From NCBI RefSeq assembly GCF_000281065.1, contig NZ_AKKK01000047.1, positions 124,001 through 188,000 of the forward strand: DNA of 64,000 nucleotides, read 5' to 3'. The notes beneath the pieces are model-generated. The model was not told the DNA's origin and searched no databases. It worked only from the letters and a program-made list of their open reading frames with translations. Made by a program: the position numbers and the translations under genes. This DNA is from Arthrobacter sp. M2012083. GTDB lineage: Bacteria; Actinomycetota; Actinomycetes; Actinomycetales; Micrococcaceae. This document shows positions 7,908 through 17,234 of this stretch, one piece after another (the stretch's first letter is position 1; the number at the start of each line of letters is the position of its first letter).

Positions 7908-8786
7908 TCAGCCGAATGCCTGCATGATCTTGATGACTGCGGGACCCAGAAGGACTATGAACAGCACCGGGAAGATGCAGAACAGCAAAGGGAACAGGAC
8001 TTTGACGGGAAGCTTCATCGCCTTCTCTTCTGCTGCCTGACGGCGCTTGACGCGTGCCTGCTTTGCCTGTGCACGCAGGACGTTGGCTATGCCGATGCCG
8101 TACTTGTCAGCCTGGATGACTGCGAGGACAAAGCTCCGGATGTCCGGAACGGCGCACCGTTCCGCCAAGGCCTCATAGGACTCTTGCCGTGGTCTGCCTA
8201 CCTGGATATCCTGCAGCGTCCGCATGAGTTCCTGAGGGAGTGGGCCTGATCCTTGAGAGGCTGCCCTTTCCATAGCTGACTCAAATCCGAGGCCAGCCTC
8301 AACTGAGATGAGCATCTGGTCGAGGGTGTTCGCGAACTCAAGCTTGATGGCTTCCTGTCGTTTTATCCCGGTGTTGTAAATCATGAGATCGGGAAGGAAA
8401 TAAAGAAGCATCACCGCGAAAAGGGATATTCCAACAATGCCCGGGCCGGGGCTGACAAGAAATAGGAGTATTCCGGCAACTGACCCTGCAAGGGCGAGAG
8501 CCGGCTTCATGGCTATGAGTTTCGGCAAGGGCATGGATGCCGGTCGCCCAGCGAGGGCGAGCCAATGATCCAATTTTGCTTCGTAGCTTCCTGGAGTCAG
8601 CTTTCTGGCAACACCAAGCATGAGAGGTGGGCGCTTCAGGTTTACAGCCGTGCCTTGCGCGAATCCTGATCCAAGGTTGCTTTGGATAGCGACGATGCCC
8701 TTCCGGTCAAGGCTGAGCAAAGACCACGCGAAGTACGCGAGAGGCAGAACAATAACGGCAATGATCAGCCAGACTATGGGAGTCAT
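7908..8786 (-). CDS. tadC: Tad pilus assembly membrane protein, TadC-like (T2SS F family)
   Basis: The 292-residue protein has an N-terminal hydrophobic segment, paired hydrophobic segments near the middle and a C-terminal one. A cytoplasmic T2SSF domain includes ANTLDQMLISVEAGLGFESA and PELMRTLQDIQVGRPRQESYE-like residues. With TadB it forms the inner-membrane platform on which the TadA ATPase works. It is the last gene of the locus in transcription order, 12 bases after tadB, with AGGAGG before its ATG. Confidence 0.88.
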   Translation of the reverse strand: MTPIVWLIIAVIVLPLAYFAWSLLSLDRKGIVAIQSNLGSGFAQGTAVNLKRPPLMLGVARKLTPGSYEAKLDHWLALAGRPASMPLPKLIAMKPALALAGSVAGILLFLVSPGPGIVGISLFAVMLLYFLPDLMIYNTGIKRQEAIKLEFANTLDQMLISVEAGLGFESAMERAASQGSGPLPQELMRTLQDIQVGRPRQESYEALAERCAVPDIRSFVLAVIQADKYGIGIANVLRAQAKQARVKRRQAAEEKAMKLPVKVLFPLLFCIFPVLFIVLLGPAVIKIMQAFG

Positions 8787-8798
8787 GAGCCCTGCCTC

Positions 8799-9740
8799 CT
8801 AGAACTTGATCTTCACTGTGCGGCTCATCCAGAAGCCGCCGATGACGAATAGGACGGCACTTACTACTACTAAGGCGATCCCTACCGGGTGTTCGGCGAA
8901 GAGCCTCATGTAGCCGGGGTTCAACACGGACATGAAGAGGCCCACTGCGATGGGAAGAATCATCAGAACCACGGCGGACATTTTGCCCTCAGCGCTCAGG
9001 GCACGTACGTGTCCTTTGATTTCGCTGCGTTCCCTGATGGTTCCTGCGACCTGTTCGAGCACCTCGGCCAGGTCACCGCCCACTTCCCGGTTAATCTGGA
9101 TGGCTTGACCAATCCAGCGGAAATCCTCGCTGTCCATACGTTGTGCGCAGTCATCTATCGCCCGACGCGGATCCTGTCCGATTCTGACTTCGTTGACGAT
9201 GCGGCTGAGCTCTTCCGATGTGGGGACTTGTGCCTCTTGGGCTGCTGCTTCCAACGACCTCATGATGCTGTGACCCACACGTAGCCCACCGATCAACATC
9301 TGAATCGTGTCCGTGAGCTGGGCATCGAACTTGGCGCGTCGTTTCTGGGTTCTTATTATCAACACCAATTTCGCAAGCAACGGCGCCGCGACGGCCAACA
9401 AAACCCCAATGAAAATGTGGAAGAGCAAAGTGCCAATGACTGCCGAGACTATTGCGCTGGCAATAACCGTTACCGTGAAGTCGGCTGGAGAGTGCTTGAC
9501 TCCGGCCTGGTAGAGAACTTCCCTGTTGAAGGGGCCACCCGAGCGACCCAGCGCGGTGTCCATGAACTGTACGGCTGTCTCGGATACGCGACCCACAGCT
9601 GAGTTGTCGTGTGATAACTCGTAGCGGCGACGCTCGATGGGGATGGATCCGTTTCGAGGCTTCAGGACGAAGACTATTGTCAGGATGAGCGCCCCTATGC
9701 AAAGTCCGATGGCAGCGAAGAAGAGAACAGGAGAATCCAT
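8799..9740 (-). CDS. tadB: Tad pilus assembly membrane protein, TadB-like (T2SS F family)
   Basis: This 313-residue protein starts with a membrane segment (VLFFAAIGLCIGALILTIVF), has a second pair of segments near residues 90-130, a cytoplasmic T2SSF domain (LTDTIQMLIGGLRVGHSIMR, EVGGDLAEVLEQVAGTIRER) and two C-terminal segments. It begins two bases after the tadA stop codon. Together with TadC it is the platform protein pair of a Flp-type pilus. Confidence 0.88.
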   Translation of the reverse strand: MDSPVLFFAAIGLCIGALILTIVFVLKPRNGSIPIERRRYELSHDNSAVGRVSETAVQFMDTALGRSGGPFNREVLYQAGVKHSPADFTVTVIASAIVSAVIGTLLFHIFIGVLLAVAAPLLAKLVLIIRTQKRRAKFDAQLTDTIQMLIGGLRVGHSIMRSLEAAAQEAQVPTSEELSRIVNEVRIGQDPRRAIDDCAQRMDSEDFRWIGQAIQINREVGGDLAEVLEQVAGTIRERSEIKGHVRALSAEGKMSAVVLMILPIAVGLFMSVLNPGYMRLFAEHPVGIALVVVSAVLFVIGGFWMSRTVKIKF

Positions 9741-9742
9741 CG

Positions 9743-11194
9743 CTATCGCCTCCCAACGGGTTGCGCAACCACGCCGAAGGTGGCCGGCGAAACCTGGATG
9801 CCAAGTTCGGAAAACCGGTCGAGGAAACGGGGCCGGATTCCCGTTGGAACTGCCTTGCCCAGGAAACGGCCCTGAGCGTCCAAGCCAGCGGAGTAGTCGA
9901 AAAGAAAAGCATCCTGTAGCGTCACGACTTCACCCTCCATGCCTTGTACTTCGGTCACATGGGTGACCCGCCGACTGCCATCGCGCAAACGGGTCACCTG
10001 GACGATGAGATCAACGGCGGAGGACACCTGTTCGCGGATGGCTCGTAGTGGTAGGTCCATTCCAGCCATGAGGACGAGTGTCTCCAAACGGGCTATGGCA
10101 TCACGCGGGGAGTTTGCGTGGACCGTTGACAGGGATCCGTCATGGCCGGTGTTCATGGCCTGAAGCATGTCCAGGGATTCACCGCCACGTACTTCGCCAA
10201 CAATGATGCGGTCTGGTCGCATACGGAGAGAGTTCCGTACCAGGTCGCGGATGGTGACAGCACCTCTTCCCTCAATGTTGGCTGGCCGGCTTTCCAGCCT
10301 GACAACGTGTTGCTGTTGAAGTTGAAGCTCCACTGCGTCTTCAATCGTGACGATCCGGTCAGACTCCGGGATGAAGGAAGAAAGAACGTTCAGTAGCGTC
10401 GTCTTTCCGGTGCCGGTACCGCCTGAGACGATCACATTCAGGCGCGCTCGAACGCACGCACTCAACAAGTCAGCCATCTCGTGGCTTATGGAACCCCAGT
10501 CAATGAGATTCCTGACAGTGAGTGGGGTATGACTGAATTTCCTGATGGTGAGTGAAGGTCCGTTGACCGCAAGCGGAGGAATGATGGCGTTGACGCGGGA
10601 GCCATCCTCCAAGCGGGCATCGACGAGTGGTGACGATTCATCAATGCGGCGCCCCACCTTGGATACAATTCGTTCGATGACCTTTCTCAAGTGGTCGTCG
10701 GAACTGAACTGCAGGTCCGTCAAAGCCAAATGACCGTGGCGTTCCACGTAAATCTGGTCATAACGGTTGACCATCACTTCGGTGATCGACGGATCTTCCA
10801 ACAAACGCTGCAGCGGGCCAAAGCCCATGACCTCATCCGCGATCTCCCGGATGAGGCGTCGCCGCTCTTCCGGCGACAACGGGACCTGCTCGTCATCAAT
10901 GACGGCGGAAAGTTCATCCACGGCAAAGGTGCGAAGGTCCTCCTCGGAACTCGACGTGTCCCCGATACGATTGCCGATGCGCTCGAATAGTGCATTAGCG
11001 GCCCGTTGCTTCAGGCCAGCCAACGCATCGACAGCAGGAGCACTTGGCGCTCCGCCAAGGAGTGGTGCGGCCGGGGAATGCACTGGCAGTGAAGGGACGG
11101 GCGAGGTGACCTTGGCAGAGCCATCCTTGCCACCTTCGCCCGAAACATCGACACCAAGCGGAGTGTTCTTTGAAAGCCTTTCCGACAGTTTCAC
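9743..11194 (-). CDS. tadA: Tad/Flp pilus assembly ATPase, CpaF/TadA type
   Basis: This 483-residue cytoplasmic secretion ATPase of the VirB11/CpaF group powers pilus assembly. The Walker A box GGTGTGKT is at about residues 258-265. [40 protein letters not shown] and [20 protein letters not shown] are the Asp box, Walker B and His box. The first 75 residues are Ser/Pro/Ala-rich and probably disordered. The start overlaps the stop of the CpaE-like gene by four bases. Confidence 0.94.
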   Translation of the reverse strand: MKLSERLSKNTPLGVDVSGEGGKDGSAKVTSPVPSLPVHSPAAPLLGGAPSAPAVDALAGLKQRAANALFERIGNRIGDTSSSEEDLRTFAVDELSAVIDDEQVPLSPEERRRLIREIADEVMGFGPLQRLLEDPSITEVMVNRYDQIYVERHGHLALTDLQFSSDDHLRKVIERIVSKVGRRIDESSPLVDARLEDGSRVNAIIPPLAVNGPSLTIRKFSHTPLTVRNLIDWGSISHEMADLLSACVRARLNVIVSGGTGTGKTTLLNVLSSFIPESDRIVTIEDAVELQLQQQHVVRLESRPANIEGRGAVTIRDLVRNSLRMRPDRIIVGEVRGGESLDMLQAMNTGHDGSLSTVHANSPRDAIARLETLVLMAGMDLPLRAIREQVSSAVDLIVQVTRLRDGSRRVTHVTEVQGMEGEVVTLQDAFLFDYSAGLDAQGRFLGKAVPTGIRPRFLDRFSELGIQVSPATFGVVAQPVGRR

Positions 11195-12390
11195 GAGACC
11201 ACGACCCTTCTGTGTTGCTTGCTCTGCGGTGCAGCGGCCAAGCGGGGATCAAAGCGCTCAACCAGTTTGCGGAGTCCTTTTGTGGCGGAGTCGCGTGTCG
11301 TCCCCTGCAGAACCGGCACGCCTCTGTTGGTTGAAAACGGCAGATTGCGGGACCTGGGGATGACTGTGTCAATTGGTACCCCAATGGTTGCTTCGACGTC
11401 CTGCACCGAGATGCCACTCTTCCTGTCGGCAAAATTCAGCACCGTATGCCGGCCCTGGGGAAGAAGTTGCAACTCTTTGAGAACGCTGAAGCTCTTACGA
11501 AGACCCCGGATACTTGGGACGTCCATACCGCAGACCCAGACTCCGTCGGTGGCAAGCTCAAGTGTCGCCAGGCAGTGTTCCCCCAAGCCGGGAGCGGTGT
11601 CCACAACGACGTATTTGAATTCCGTCGCCAGCTGGTTCAGAAGGCGGGACACGTGCTCGGCTGTGATGTAGTCCGATTCGGATGGCCTGCTTGGAGCACA
11701 CAAAGCATAGATGCCGGCGGGATGCACCGTCAGGAAGGCTTTTAGAACCATGGAGTCCTGGGCTGCAGAACCGTGCACTGCTTCAGTGATCGAGTGTTCC
11801 GGCTCAAGCAGGAGACCGGACGCCACATCTCCGAATTGCAAATCCAAATCTACGATGACGACGCTCATCGGAGCGACGGCTCCCAGACCCACGGCCAGAT
11901 TGGTTGCAACGGTTGTCTTGCCTACCCCGCCCTTCGGAGACATCACGGCAATGACCCGTCCTCGTTCATGCCCTGGCTCGGCCGCAGGCTGCATACCCCG
12001 TCGTCGGCTGGCCGCAGCGAGGCAGGCGCGCTCCAGAAGGACGCGGAGCTCATTCACCTCGATCTCGGGGGATATGACATCCCGGACGCCGGCATGCATT
12101 GCGCGCAAAACAAGATCGGGCTCAGGCTCGGAGACGAGGAGGAGGCTGATCTCGGGATACTGGAGATCGAAGACGGTCGCCAGCTTCAGTGCGTCGTCCG
12201 ATTTTACGCCGGGGCCCAAAATCATGACCTCGGGTGGGGCACCTGTCAGTCGCTTGAAGACATCGTCGGTGCCACCTTGCAAAACCTCGGGTGACAGGGT
12301 CTCCAGGTCTCCATGGAGTGCTCCAGTAATGGCTTGTCGGACACGGGATTCAAAGTCCCTGACTGCAGTGATCGCTACGAAGCGGCTCAT
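11191..12390 (-). CDS. Tad locus MinD/ParA-like ATPase, CpaE/TadZ type
   Basis: The 399-residue product has an N-terminal receiver-like region (about residues 1-130, including VMILGPGVKSDDALKLATVF) and a C-terminal MinD/ParA ATPase with the deviant Walker A motif KGGVGKT near residue 153. TadZ/CpaE proteins place the pilus machine at a cell pole or focus. The start at 12390 (MSRFVAITAV) gives a 4-bp overlap with the upstream cpaB-like gene; the open frame runs 24 codons further but inside that gene. Confidence 0.88.
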   Translation of the reverse strand: MSRFVAITAVRDFESRVRQAITGALHGDLETLSPEVLQGGTDDVFKRLTGAPPEVMILGPGVKSDDALKLATVFDLQYPEISLLLVSEPEPDLVLRAMHAGVRDVISPEIEVNELRVLLERACLAAASRRRGMQPAAEPGHERGRVIAVMSPKGGVGKTTVATNLAVGLGAVAPMSVVIVDLDLQFGDVASGLLLEPEHSITEAVHGSAAQDSMVLKAFLTVHPAGIYALCAPSRPSESDYITAEHVSRLLNQLATEFKYVVVDTAPGLGEHCLATLELATDGVWVCGMDVPSIRGLRKSFSVLKELQLLPQGRHTVLNFADRKSGISVQDVEATIGVPIDTVIPRSRNLPFSTNRGVPVLQGTTRDSATKGLRKLVERFDPRLAAAPQSKQHRRVVVS

Positions 12391-13154
12391 TGGACCAGCC
12401 CTCCGAAAGTCGTCGTGGGCGGGTCGCCTTTCACGGTCTTGTCGGTCTGCTTGGACAACCACAGCGTTCCAAACTCTGCGCCAAAGACCATCTTGGCGGC
12501 GTTTGCGTCACTAAGGGCAACGGTCACGTAGGCCGATCCGTTAGGTAATGCGACGCCCTTGTCCGTGCCTGCTGACTTTTCGGCGTCGGGTGCCGCTTGT
12601 TGAACGGCCGTCACAAGCACATCGTGATAGAGCAGCTCCGTGAAATCTTTCCAGCCGGTGAGATTGGCAGGAAGATTGGCGCCTGCCGGGATGGCTTCAT
12701 CCAACTTGAATGAAGCATATACAGTGACGGTGTCACCCGCTTCAATGCGACCTCCCAAAATACGCTCAGGAGCCAGAACGAACGTGGCTTCCTGCAATCC
12801 CTCAGGAACAGGAACGGTCCCCGGTACCAATTCGTTGGGGTTCACCAGCTTGACGCCAAGCATTTGTTCGCCGGGCTGCAAATCGACGCTGGTGACCTTG
12901 CCTTTTTGGTCGCCCAAGGCACTGATTGTTCCCTGGGCAACCGCCGTTTGGGGCAGGGTTTCAGTTGTTACTTTGTTTCCGAGCTCCTCGACCTTGGTTC
13001 CGGCCGGGATGCGTTCTTTGACGACGAGTACATTTACGGGTTCGAGCCCTTGCTGCGCCCGCTTATCGGCTCCCTGCACATAGGTAACCAATAAGACGGT
13101 GCCAATGACTGCCAACAGCAGTGCGGCAATGCCTCCCAGTAGGCGTGCTTTCAC
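12387..13154 (-). CDS. Tad pilus assembly protein CpaB/RcpC-like (SAF domain)
   Basis: The product is 255 residues with an N-terminal membrane anchor (LLGGIAALLLAVIGTVLLVT) and an SAF domain (VLVVKERIPAGTKVEELGNK, VDLQPGEQMLGVKLVN). In Gram-negative bacteria RcpC/CpaB sits in the periplasm; here it would be outside the membrane. The start was set at GTG 13154 because a perfect AAGGAG lies six bases upstream (13160-13165 on the minus strand); the longer frame from TTG 13169 would include that ribosome-binding site in the coding sequence. Confidence 0.85.
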   Translation of the reverse strand: MKARLLGGIAALLLAVIGTVLLVTYVQGADKRAQQGLEPVNVLVVKERIPAGTKVEELGNKVTTETLPQTAVAQGTISALGDQKGKVTSVDLQPGEQMLGVKLVNPNELVPGTVPVPEGLQEATFVLAPERILGGRIEAGDTVTVYASFKLDEAIPAGANLPANLTGWKDFTELLYHDVLVTAVQQAAPDAEKSAGTDKGVALPNGSAYVTVALSDANAAKMVFGAEFGTLWLSKQTDKTVKGDPPTTTFGGLVQ

Positions 13155-13204
13155 TTTTACTCCTTGCAAATAATAGGAATGGTGAGTTGCCGTATCAGAT
13201 GCGG

Positions 13205-14245
13205 CTACTCGGTGAGCGAGACAACGGAGGCCCCATAGTTAGGGATGCCTGGCGTTACTTGCATGCCCTCTTCGAGTGATACGAAGCGGGTGAAGAACCC
13301 CTGAAGCCCCCGGCAATTTCCGTTGCAACTTGGAGCAAGAGGGTCCACAACGGCCCCAGAGCCGCTGAACTTGTAACCGGTTACCTGGAATGCCGCGAAA
13401 CCTATAAGCGTGTATTCCGCATTGCTTCCGTTACCGGTAGCTGAATCGAAGAGGGGTATCAATGCCGGCTCATTCATGATGTTTGCCAGGGCAGTGTTGC
13501 AGCCGGTTGCGTTCGGGAAGTGGTTGCCTGTTTGTCCATCCACGGTTGCATCAAGATCGATGTCCGTTGTGCAGCCCGTGTCAGTGAGCAGCCAGCCGAA
13601 ACCACCAGGTTGATATCCGTTTTGCGCAGCACAGCCGGGCACCGTGGGTGCATTCTCGTCGTACCTGAGGAGGATATGGGTCGGTGTCGGGTCGCCTGTA
13701 AAGGTCCCCGTGGAGTTCAAGGATGCAAGTTGCGTTGCTGAGAGGTACTTCTTGAAGACACACTCGCTGACAGTCCAGGGAAGCGTGGTGGCCGTGGAAG
13801 GTGCACCCCACGAGGCTTCTGCAGCCGCGCCCACTTCGGCCGTGTCGTACCCCAAAGCCCTGGCAAAAAGGAGCGTGAGATTGTCTTCTCCGTTGGTACG
13901 GGCGTTTGTGACGACGCGAACGGTGGTCGCCGCCGGAAACGAGACGGCGGCTCCGCTGGATGCATCGTTTGCATTGTTATTGGCGAAGAAGTCAGCAGTC
14001 CCGGAACTGTCGCCGCAGCTGCCGCTGGCGCAATCCGAAGCGACCGCCAAGGCTGCGGCATCGGCACCATTCTGTAACTGTGCTTTCTCCGCATAAACCG
14101 CGCCCACATCAACGGCCAACGCGGCGAAGCCTAGGAGAACCACCATCGAACCAGCGACCAAAACCGCAACGGCACCTCGTTCGCCGGACTCATTGGTACC
14201 AGCCGCAACCACCATACGGGCTCGGAATTTCGCTAACCACCGCAT
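13205..14245 (-). CDS. TadG-like pilus assembly protein
   Basis: This 346-residue protein has an N-terminal TadG/TadE-type membrane anchor: GERGAVAVLVAGSMVVLLGF, followed by AALAVDVGAVYAEKAQLQNG. A large extracellular region follows, with several cysteines and no recognised domain. TadG-like proteins are pseudopilin-like anchors of the Tad pilus and may connect it to the envelope. It overlaps the upstream tadE by 13 bases. The C-terminal region may carry strain-specific surface features. Confidence 0.82.
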   Translation of the reverse strand: MRWLAKFRARMVVAAGTNESGERGAVAVLVAGSMVVLLGFAALAVDVGAVYAEKAQLQNGADAAALAVASDCASGSCGDSSGTADFFANNNANDASSGAAVSFPAATTVRVVTNARTNGEDNLTLLFARALGYDTAEVGAAAEASWGAPSTATTLPWTVSECVFKKYLSATQLASLNSTGTFTGDPTPTHILLRYDENAPTVPGCAAQNGYQPGGFGWLLTDTGCTTDIDLDATVDGQTGNHFPNATGCNTALANIMNEPALIPLFDSATGNGSNAEYTLIGFAAFQVTGYKFSGSGAVVDPLAPSCNGNCRGLQGFFTRFVSLEEGMQVTPGIPNYGASVVSLTE

Positions 14246-14652
14246 CTCATCACCCCGACACCTGTCATATTGATTGGGAAGATTCCGGATCCACCGAAGA
14301 AGCCAGCATCCAGAAAACCGGTCATTGACTGCAATGAAACGCTGGTCGTGACTTCCACGTTGGAACCGGGTGCACAGTTCGAAGCATTATCTGAAACAGT
14401 GACCCCCAGCCCGTCCAAGGCCGGCGCGGCCGCCAAAGCTGCGCCGGAGACGTCCAAGCTGCCGTCCTGGTAGTGCACCGCCGCGTGGCGGGCACCTTCA
14501 CGCGCCGCTTGCGTGAGGGAAACCTGGACATTGTAGGCGCGCCCGAACTCCATGATTCCGAACAGGATTAGCAGCAAAAGTGGCAGTATGATGGCCAATT
14601 CCACGGCCGCTGCGCCACGCTCATTTGTTTTGGATTTCACATCCGTCTCCAA
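14233..14652 (-). CDS. tadE: TadE-like pseudopilin
   Basis: This is a 139-residue minor pilin-like protein. The motif NERGAAAVELAIILPLLLLI has the Gly-Ala cleavage region, a Glu at the +5 type position and a hydrophobic helix; FGRAYNVQVSLTQAAREGAR follows. TadE is processed by the prepilin peptidase and is needed for Flp pilus assembly. The gene overlaps tadG by 13 bases. Confidence 0.87.
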   Translation of the reverse strand: METDVKSKTNERGAAAVELAIILPLLLLILFGIMEFGRAYNVQVSLTQAAREGARHAAVHYQDGSLDVSGAALAAAPALDGLGVTVSDNASNCAPGSNVEVTTSVSLQSMTGFLDAGFFGGSGIFPINMTGVGVMRCGG

Positions 14653-14690
14653 GTCCCAGATCTCAACAGAATGTGCCCTTAAAGCAACGG

Positions 14691-14726
14691 GTTGGTCGTG
14701 GTTGCCAAACGGCAGCCGCGACCAAC
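14691..14726 (-). promoter_or_regulatory. Hairpin between the flp pilin gene and tadE
   Basis: A 16-bp imperfect stem (two mismatches, arms GTTGGTCGTGGTTGCC and GGCAGCCGCGACCAAC) with a 4-nt loop lies 18 bases after the pilin stop codon. There is no U tract on the minus strand. Such a structure between an abundant pilin and its assembly genes could protect the pilin mRNA or reduce read-through into tadE (inference). Confidence 0.6.
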
Positions 14727-14743
14727 CACGTCACTGGCTGAGC

Positions 14744-14932
14744 CTAGAAGACGATGCCGTCGAAGAGGAGATCGACTCGAACACCAAGTGCGAAGGCGGC
14801 AACACCGACGACGACTGCGATGGCGGCGACCATGATGCCGTATTCAACCATCGTCGCGCCCCTCTCTTCCTTGGTGAAGCGGTCCTTGACGCCGGCGATG
14901 TACGAAGTGATGGTGAACATAAGAGCAGACAT
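14744..14932 (-). CDS. flp: Flp family type IVb pilin
   Basis: The 62-residue prepilin has a basic leader with KEERG, the processing site G/ATMVEYGIMVA with the conserved Glu five residues after cleavage, then a hydrophobic helix. The short tail after the helix is typical of Flp pilins. AAGGAA precedes the ATG. It is the main structural subunit of the pilus made by this locus. Mature length would be about 38 residues. Confidence 0.93.
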   Translation of the reverse strand: MSALMFTITSYIAGVKDRFTKEERGATMVEYGIMVAAIAVVVGVAAFALGVRVDLLFDGIVF

Positions 14933-15262
14933 TGGAAAATTCCTTCCCAGAATGAATTTAGTGTTTTTAGATTTCTTGGTTATAGGTCCAGCAAATTATC
15001 GGAATTTGCTTTCGATTCCCGAACTACCCCCATGTTGCCTTTAGCGGTTCGGAACTCGATGAGATAAGAATTCACCCTGGACGCGCTGCTGAACAATGCG
15101 TAGTCGTACTCGAATTCCTGCAACGCATATGACGCGGTCACCCGTAGAAGGGCGGGGGAGTACTCAGTTTGGAAGCCCAAAAGGGGAGGGGCTACTTGGA
15201 ATAGACAGCAGCCTTACATTTTTGAGGCCATGCAGGGCCCCGGAAATCCAGGAGAACAAGGA
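14933..15262. other. Low-G+C leader region upstream of flp
   Basis: This 330-base gap has lower G+C than its surroundings and contains no convincing gene. A 66-codon minus-strand frame (14980-15180) has no ribosome-binding site and no recognisable product. The region contains the inverted repeat at 14990-15010 and presumably the pilin promoter; I could not assign -35 and -10 boxes with confidence. Confidence 0.5.
14990..15010. promoter_or_regulatory. Perfect inverted repeat upstream of flp
   Basis: AGCAAATT and AATTTGCT form a perfect 8-bp dyad around a 5-bp spacer, 58 bases before the pilin start codon. It could be an operator for a regulator of pilus expression or a short RNA hairpin in the leader. 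Confidence 0.6.
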
Positions 15263-15907
15263 CTACTGAAGTAGGAGAGTCACACCCAGTGCTGCGATAA
15301 CCATCGCGGGTCCGTGCGCCGTTTCCACCGTCTTTTCCTTGCGATTCAGGCGCAACATCAGCACCGTGAGCACCCCGCCCACCACAAATCCCAGTAGCCC
15401 GCCGTAGAGTACTTGCTTCCAACCCAAGTACCCCAAGTACAGTCCGATGGGTGCTGCGAGCTTCACATCGCCCATTCCGAGGCTTCTCGGCGAAATAAGT
15501 CCCAGAATCAGGTAGCAAACGAAGAGTATGAGGCCTCCAGCGAGTGCTCGGAGCAGCTCGGGCCAGGCGGGATCCAGTGCCGCGGACGTGGCAAGGAGAA
15601 CAAAACCGCCCCCCAGCAGGAACAAAACGAGGGGGTTTGGCAGCAAGTGGAGGGTGAAATCAATTCTCGAAAGCTGCACCCCAACGAGTGCCAATAAAAG
15701 GAACGCCGGCAATTCCGGAGTAAAACCAAAGCGCCACCCCAGCAGCGCAAAGAGCAGCGCGGTGATTGCCGCCGTCGTAATCCGGACGGCAGGGGAGGGG
15801 AGTCCGCCCAGGCGCGGAAGGCCGCGGGCGATCACTAGCTCGGCAGTAGGGCTGAGCAGCAACCCGAGGAGCGCAATGAGGAGCGGGACGCCGGGGCCAT
15901 CGGTCAT
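15263..15907 (-). CDS. tadV: Prepilin peptidase, TadV/CpaA type (A24 aspartic protease)
   Basis: This 214-residue polytopic membrane protein contains GMGDVKLAAPIGLYLG, the GxGD motif with one catalytic aspartate, and SRIDFTLHLLPNPLVLFLLG, where Asp precedes LPN as the other. It would cleave the Flp pilin and TadE-like proteins. It is short, lacking the N-methylase domain of PilD, as is usual for TadV. GGGAG precedes the ATG. It is the first gene of the locus, divergent from rplM. Confidence 0.88.
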   Translation of the reverse strand: MTDGPGVPLLIALLGLLLSPTAELVIARGLPRLGGLPSPAVRITTAAITALLFALLGWRFGFTPELPAFLLLALVGVQLSRIDFTLHLLPNPLVLFLLGGGFVLLATSAALDPAWPELLRALAGGLILFVCYLILGLISPRSLGMGDVKLAAPIGLYLGYLGWKQVLYGGLLGFVVGGVLTVLMLRLNRKEKTVETAHGPAMVIAALGVTLLLQ

Positions 15908-15956
15908 GTTTCTCCCTTAGTAAAAGTGCGCTACCCCTGGGGGCGGTTACCCCATT

Positions 15957-15986
15957 TTGACCCGGACGCCCTAGTGACGGTATTGT
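15957..15986 (+). promoter_or_regulatory. Putative promoter of rplM-rpsI
   Basis: TTGACC (15957-15962) and TATTGT (15981-15986) with an 18-base spacer. The resulting 5' leader would be about 200 nt, unusually long and of lower G+C, and could hold an autoregulatory L13 leader (inference). An antisense frame of 69 codons across it has poor codon use. Confidence 0.5.
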
Positions 15987-16195
15987 TTAGAGTCGTTGTG
16001 CGTGTCCTATCTCGATGACACATGCCTTCCGGGGGATCCAGTTGCAGGATCGCTAACTCCTGAGGCATTTCGAGATCTTGGGATAACTGGTACATAGAGC
16101 CCTCACCTCTGCTCCGGTAGCGCATACATAGTAGGTGCACGCCTTATTGCGTGCCGCCTAAAACATGAACGCCAGAACAAGAACGAGGCAAAACC

Positions 16196-16639
16196 GTGCG
16201 TACGTACACCCCGAAGCCCGGCGATATCAACCGCCAGTGGCACGTCATTGACGCCACCGACGTTGTCCTTGGTCGTCTTGCCAGCCAGACCGCAACACTG
16301 CTGCGCGGAAAGCACAAGCCGACCTTTGCGTCCCACATGGACATGGGCGACTTCGTCATCATCATCAACGCTGAAAAGGTTGCCCTCACCGGCGCCAAGC
16401 TGGAGCAGAAGCGCGCATACCGCCACTCCGGTTACCCGGGCGGCCTGACCTCCGTCAACTACGCCGAGCTGTTGGAATCCAACCCGGTTCGCGCTGTTGA
16501 GAAGGCCATCAAGGGCATGCTCCCCAAGAACTCCCTCGCCGCTCAGCAGTTGGGCAAGCTCAAGGTCTACGCAGGCCCGGAGCACCCCCACGCTGCACAG
16601 CAGCCGAAGACTTTCGAAATCACCCAGGTCGCCCAGTAG
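16196..16639 (+). CDS. rplM: 50S ribosomal protein L13
   Basis: The 147-residue product is a standard L13: [59 protein letters not shown] and [20 protein letters not shown]. It starts at GTG after GAACGAGGCAAAACC. It forms the usual pair with rpsI, but here is separated from truA by the Tad locus. Confidence 0.98.
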   Translation: MRTYTPKPGDINRQWHVIDATDVVLGRLASQTATLLRGKHKPTFASHMDMGDFVIIINAEKVALTGAKLEQKRAYRHSGYPGGLTSVNYAELLESNPVRAVEKAIKGMLPKNSLAAQQLGKLKVYAGPEHPHAAQQPKTFEITQVAQ

Positions 16640-16677
16640 TCCTGGCCACCAAACAACTTTTCATTACAAGGAGAACC

Positions 16678-17184
16678 GTGGCTCAGAACGAAGAACTGAC
16701 CGCCGAAGCCGTCGAGGCTGAGGAAACCCTCACCAGCTACACCTCTGAAAGCACATCTGGTGAAGATGCGCCCAAGAAGGAGCGCCCGGCACTGACCGTT
16801 GCCGGTGCAGCTGTTGGCCGCCGCAAGGAAGCCGTTGCACGCGTTCGCGTTGTTCCGGGCTCCGGCAAGTGGACCATCAACGGCCGCACGCTGGACAACT
16901 ACTTCCCTAACAAGCTGCACCAGCAGGACGTCAACGAGCCCTTCAAGATCCTCGATCTCGAAGGCGCCTACGACGTCATCGCCCGTATCCACGGCGGTGG
17001 CATCTCCGGCCAGGCCGGTGCGCTGCGCCTCGGTGTTGCTCGCTCGCTGAACGAGATCGACGTCGACAACAACCGCGCCACCCTCAAGAAGGCCGGTTAC
17101 TTGAGCCGTGACGCCCGCGTCATCGAGCGCAAGAAGGCTGGTCTCAAGAAGGCACGTAAGGCTCAGCAGTACTCCAAGCGTTAA
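16678..17184 (+). CDS. rpsI: 30S ribosomal protein S9
   Basis: This 168-residue S9 has an actinobacterial acidic N-terminal extension (about 35 residues, rich in Glu, Thr and Ala) before the core [40 protein letters not shown] follows, and the C-terminal tail [12 protein letters not shown] reaches the ribosomal P site. It starts at GTG with ACAAGGAG six bases before. Confidence 0.98.
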   Translation: MAQNEELTAEAVEAEETLTSYTSESTSGEDAPKKERPALTVAGAAVGRRKEAVARVRVVPGSGKWTINGRTLDNYFPNKLHQQDVNEPFKILDLEGAYDVIARIHGGGISGQAGALRLGVARSLNEIDVDNNRATLKKAGYLSRDARVIERKKAGLKKARKAQQYSKR

Positions 17185-17197
17185 TCTGCGCTTACTC

Positions 17198-17234
17198 GGA
17201 AGCCCGTTCCGCCGTTTCGGCGGGGCGGGCTTCC
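17198..17234 (+). terminator. Hairpin terminator after rpsI
   Basis: GGAAGCCCG (17198-17206) and CGGGCTTCC (17226-17234) form a 9-bp stem 14 bases after the stop codon, with an inner CCGCC/GGCGG stem. The T run that follows is weak. Confidence 0.65.

Noticed and set aside
14980..15180. 66-codon frame between flp and tadV
   Set aside because: No ribosome-binding site, low G+C, no hydrophobic or known motif, and it overlaps the inverted repeat that looks regulatory.
15931..16140. Small antisense frame over the rplM leader (69 codons)
   Set aside because: It uses rare codons (TTA, AGG, CGA), has about even third-position G+C and no conserved features, and lies opposite a probable leader.
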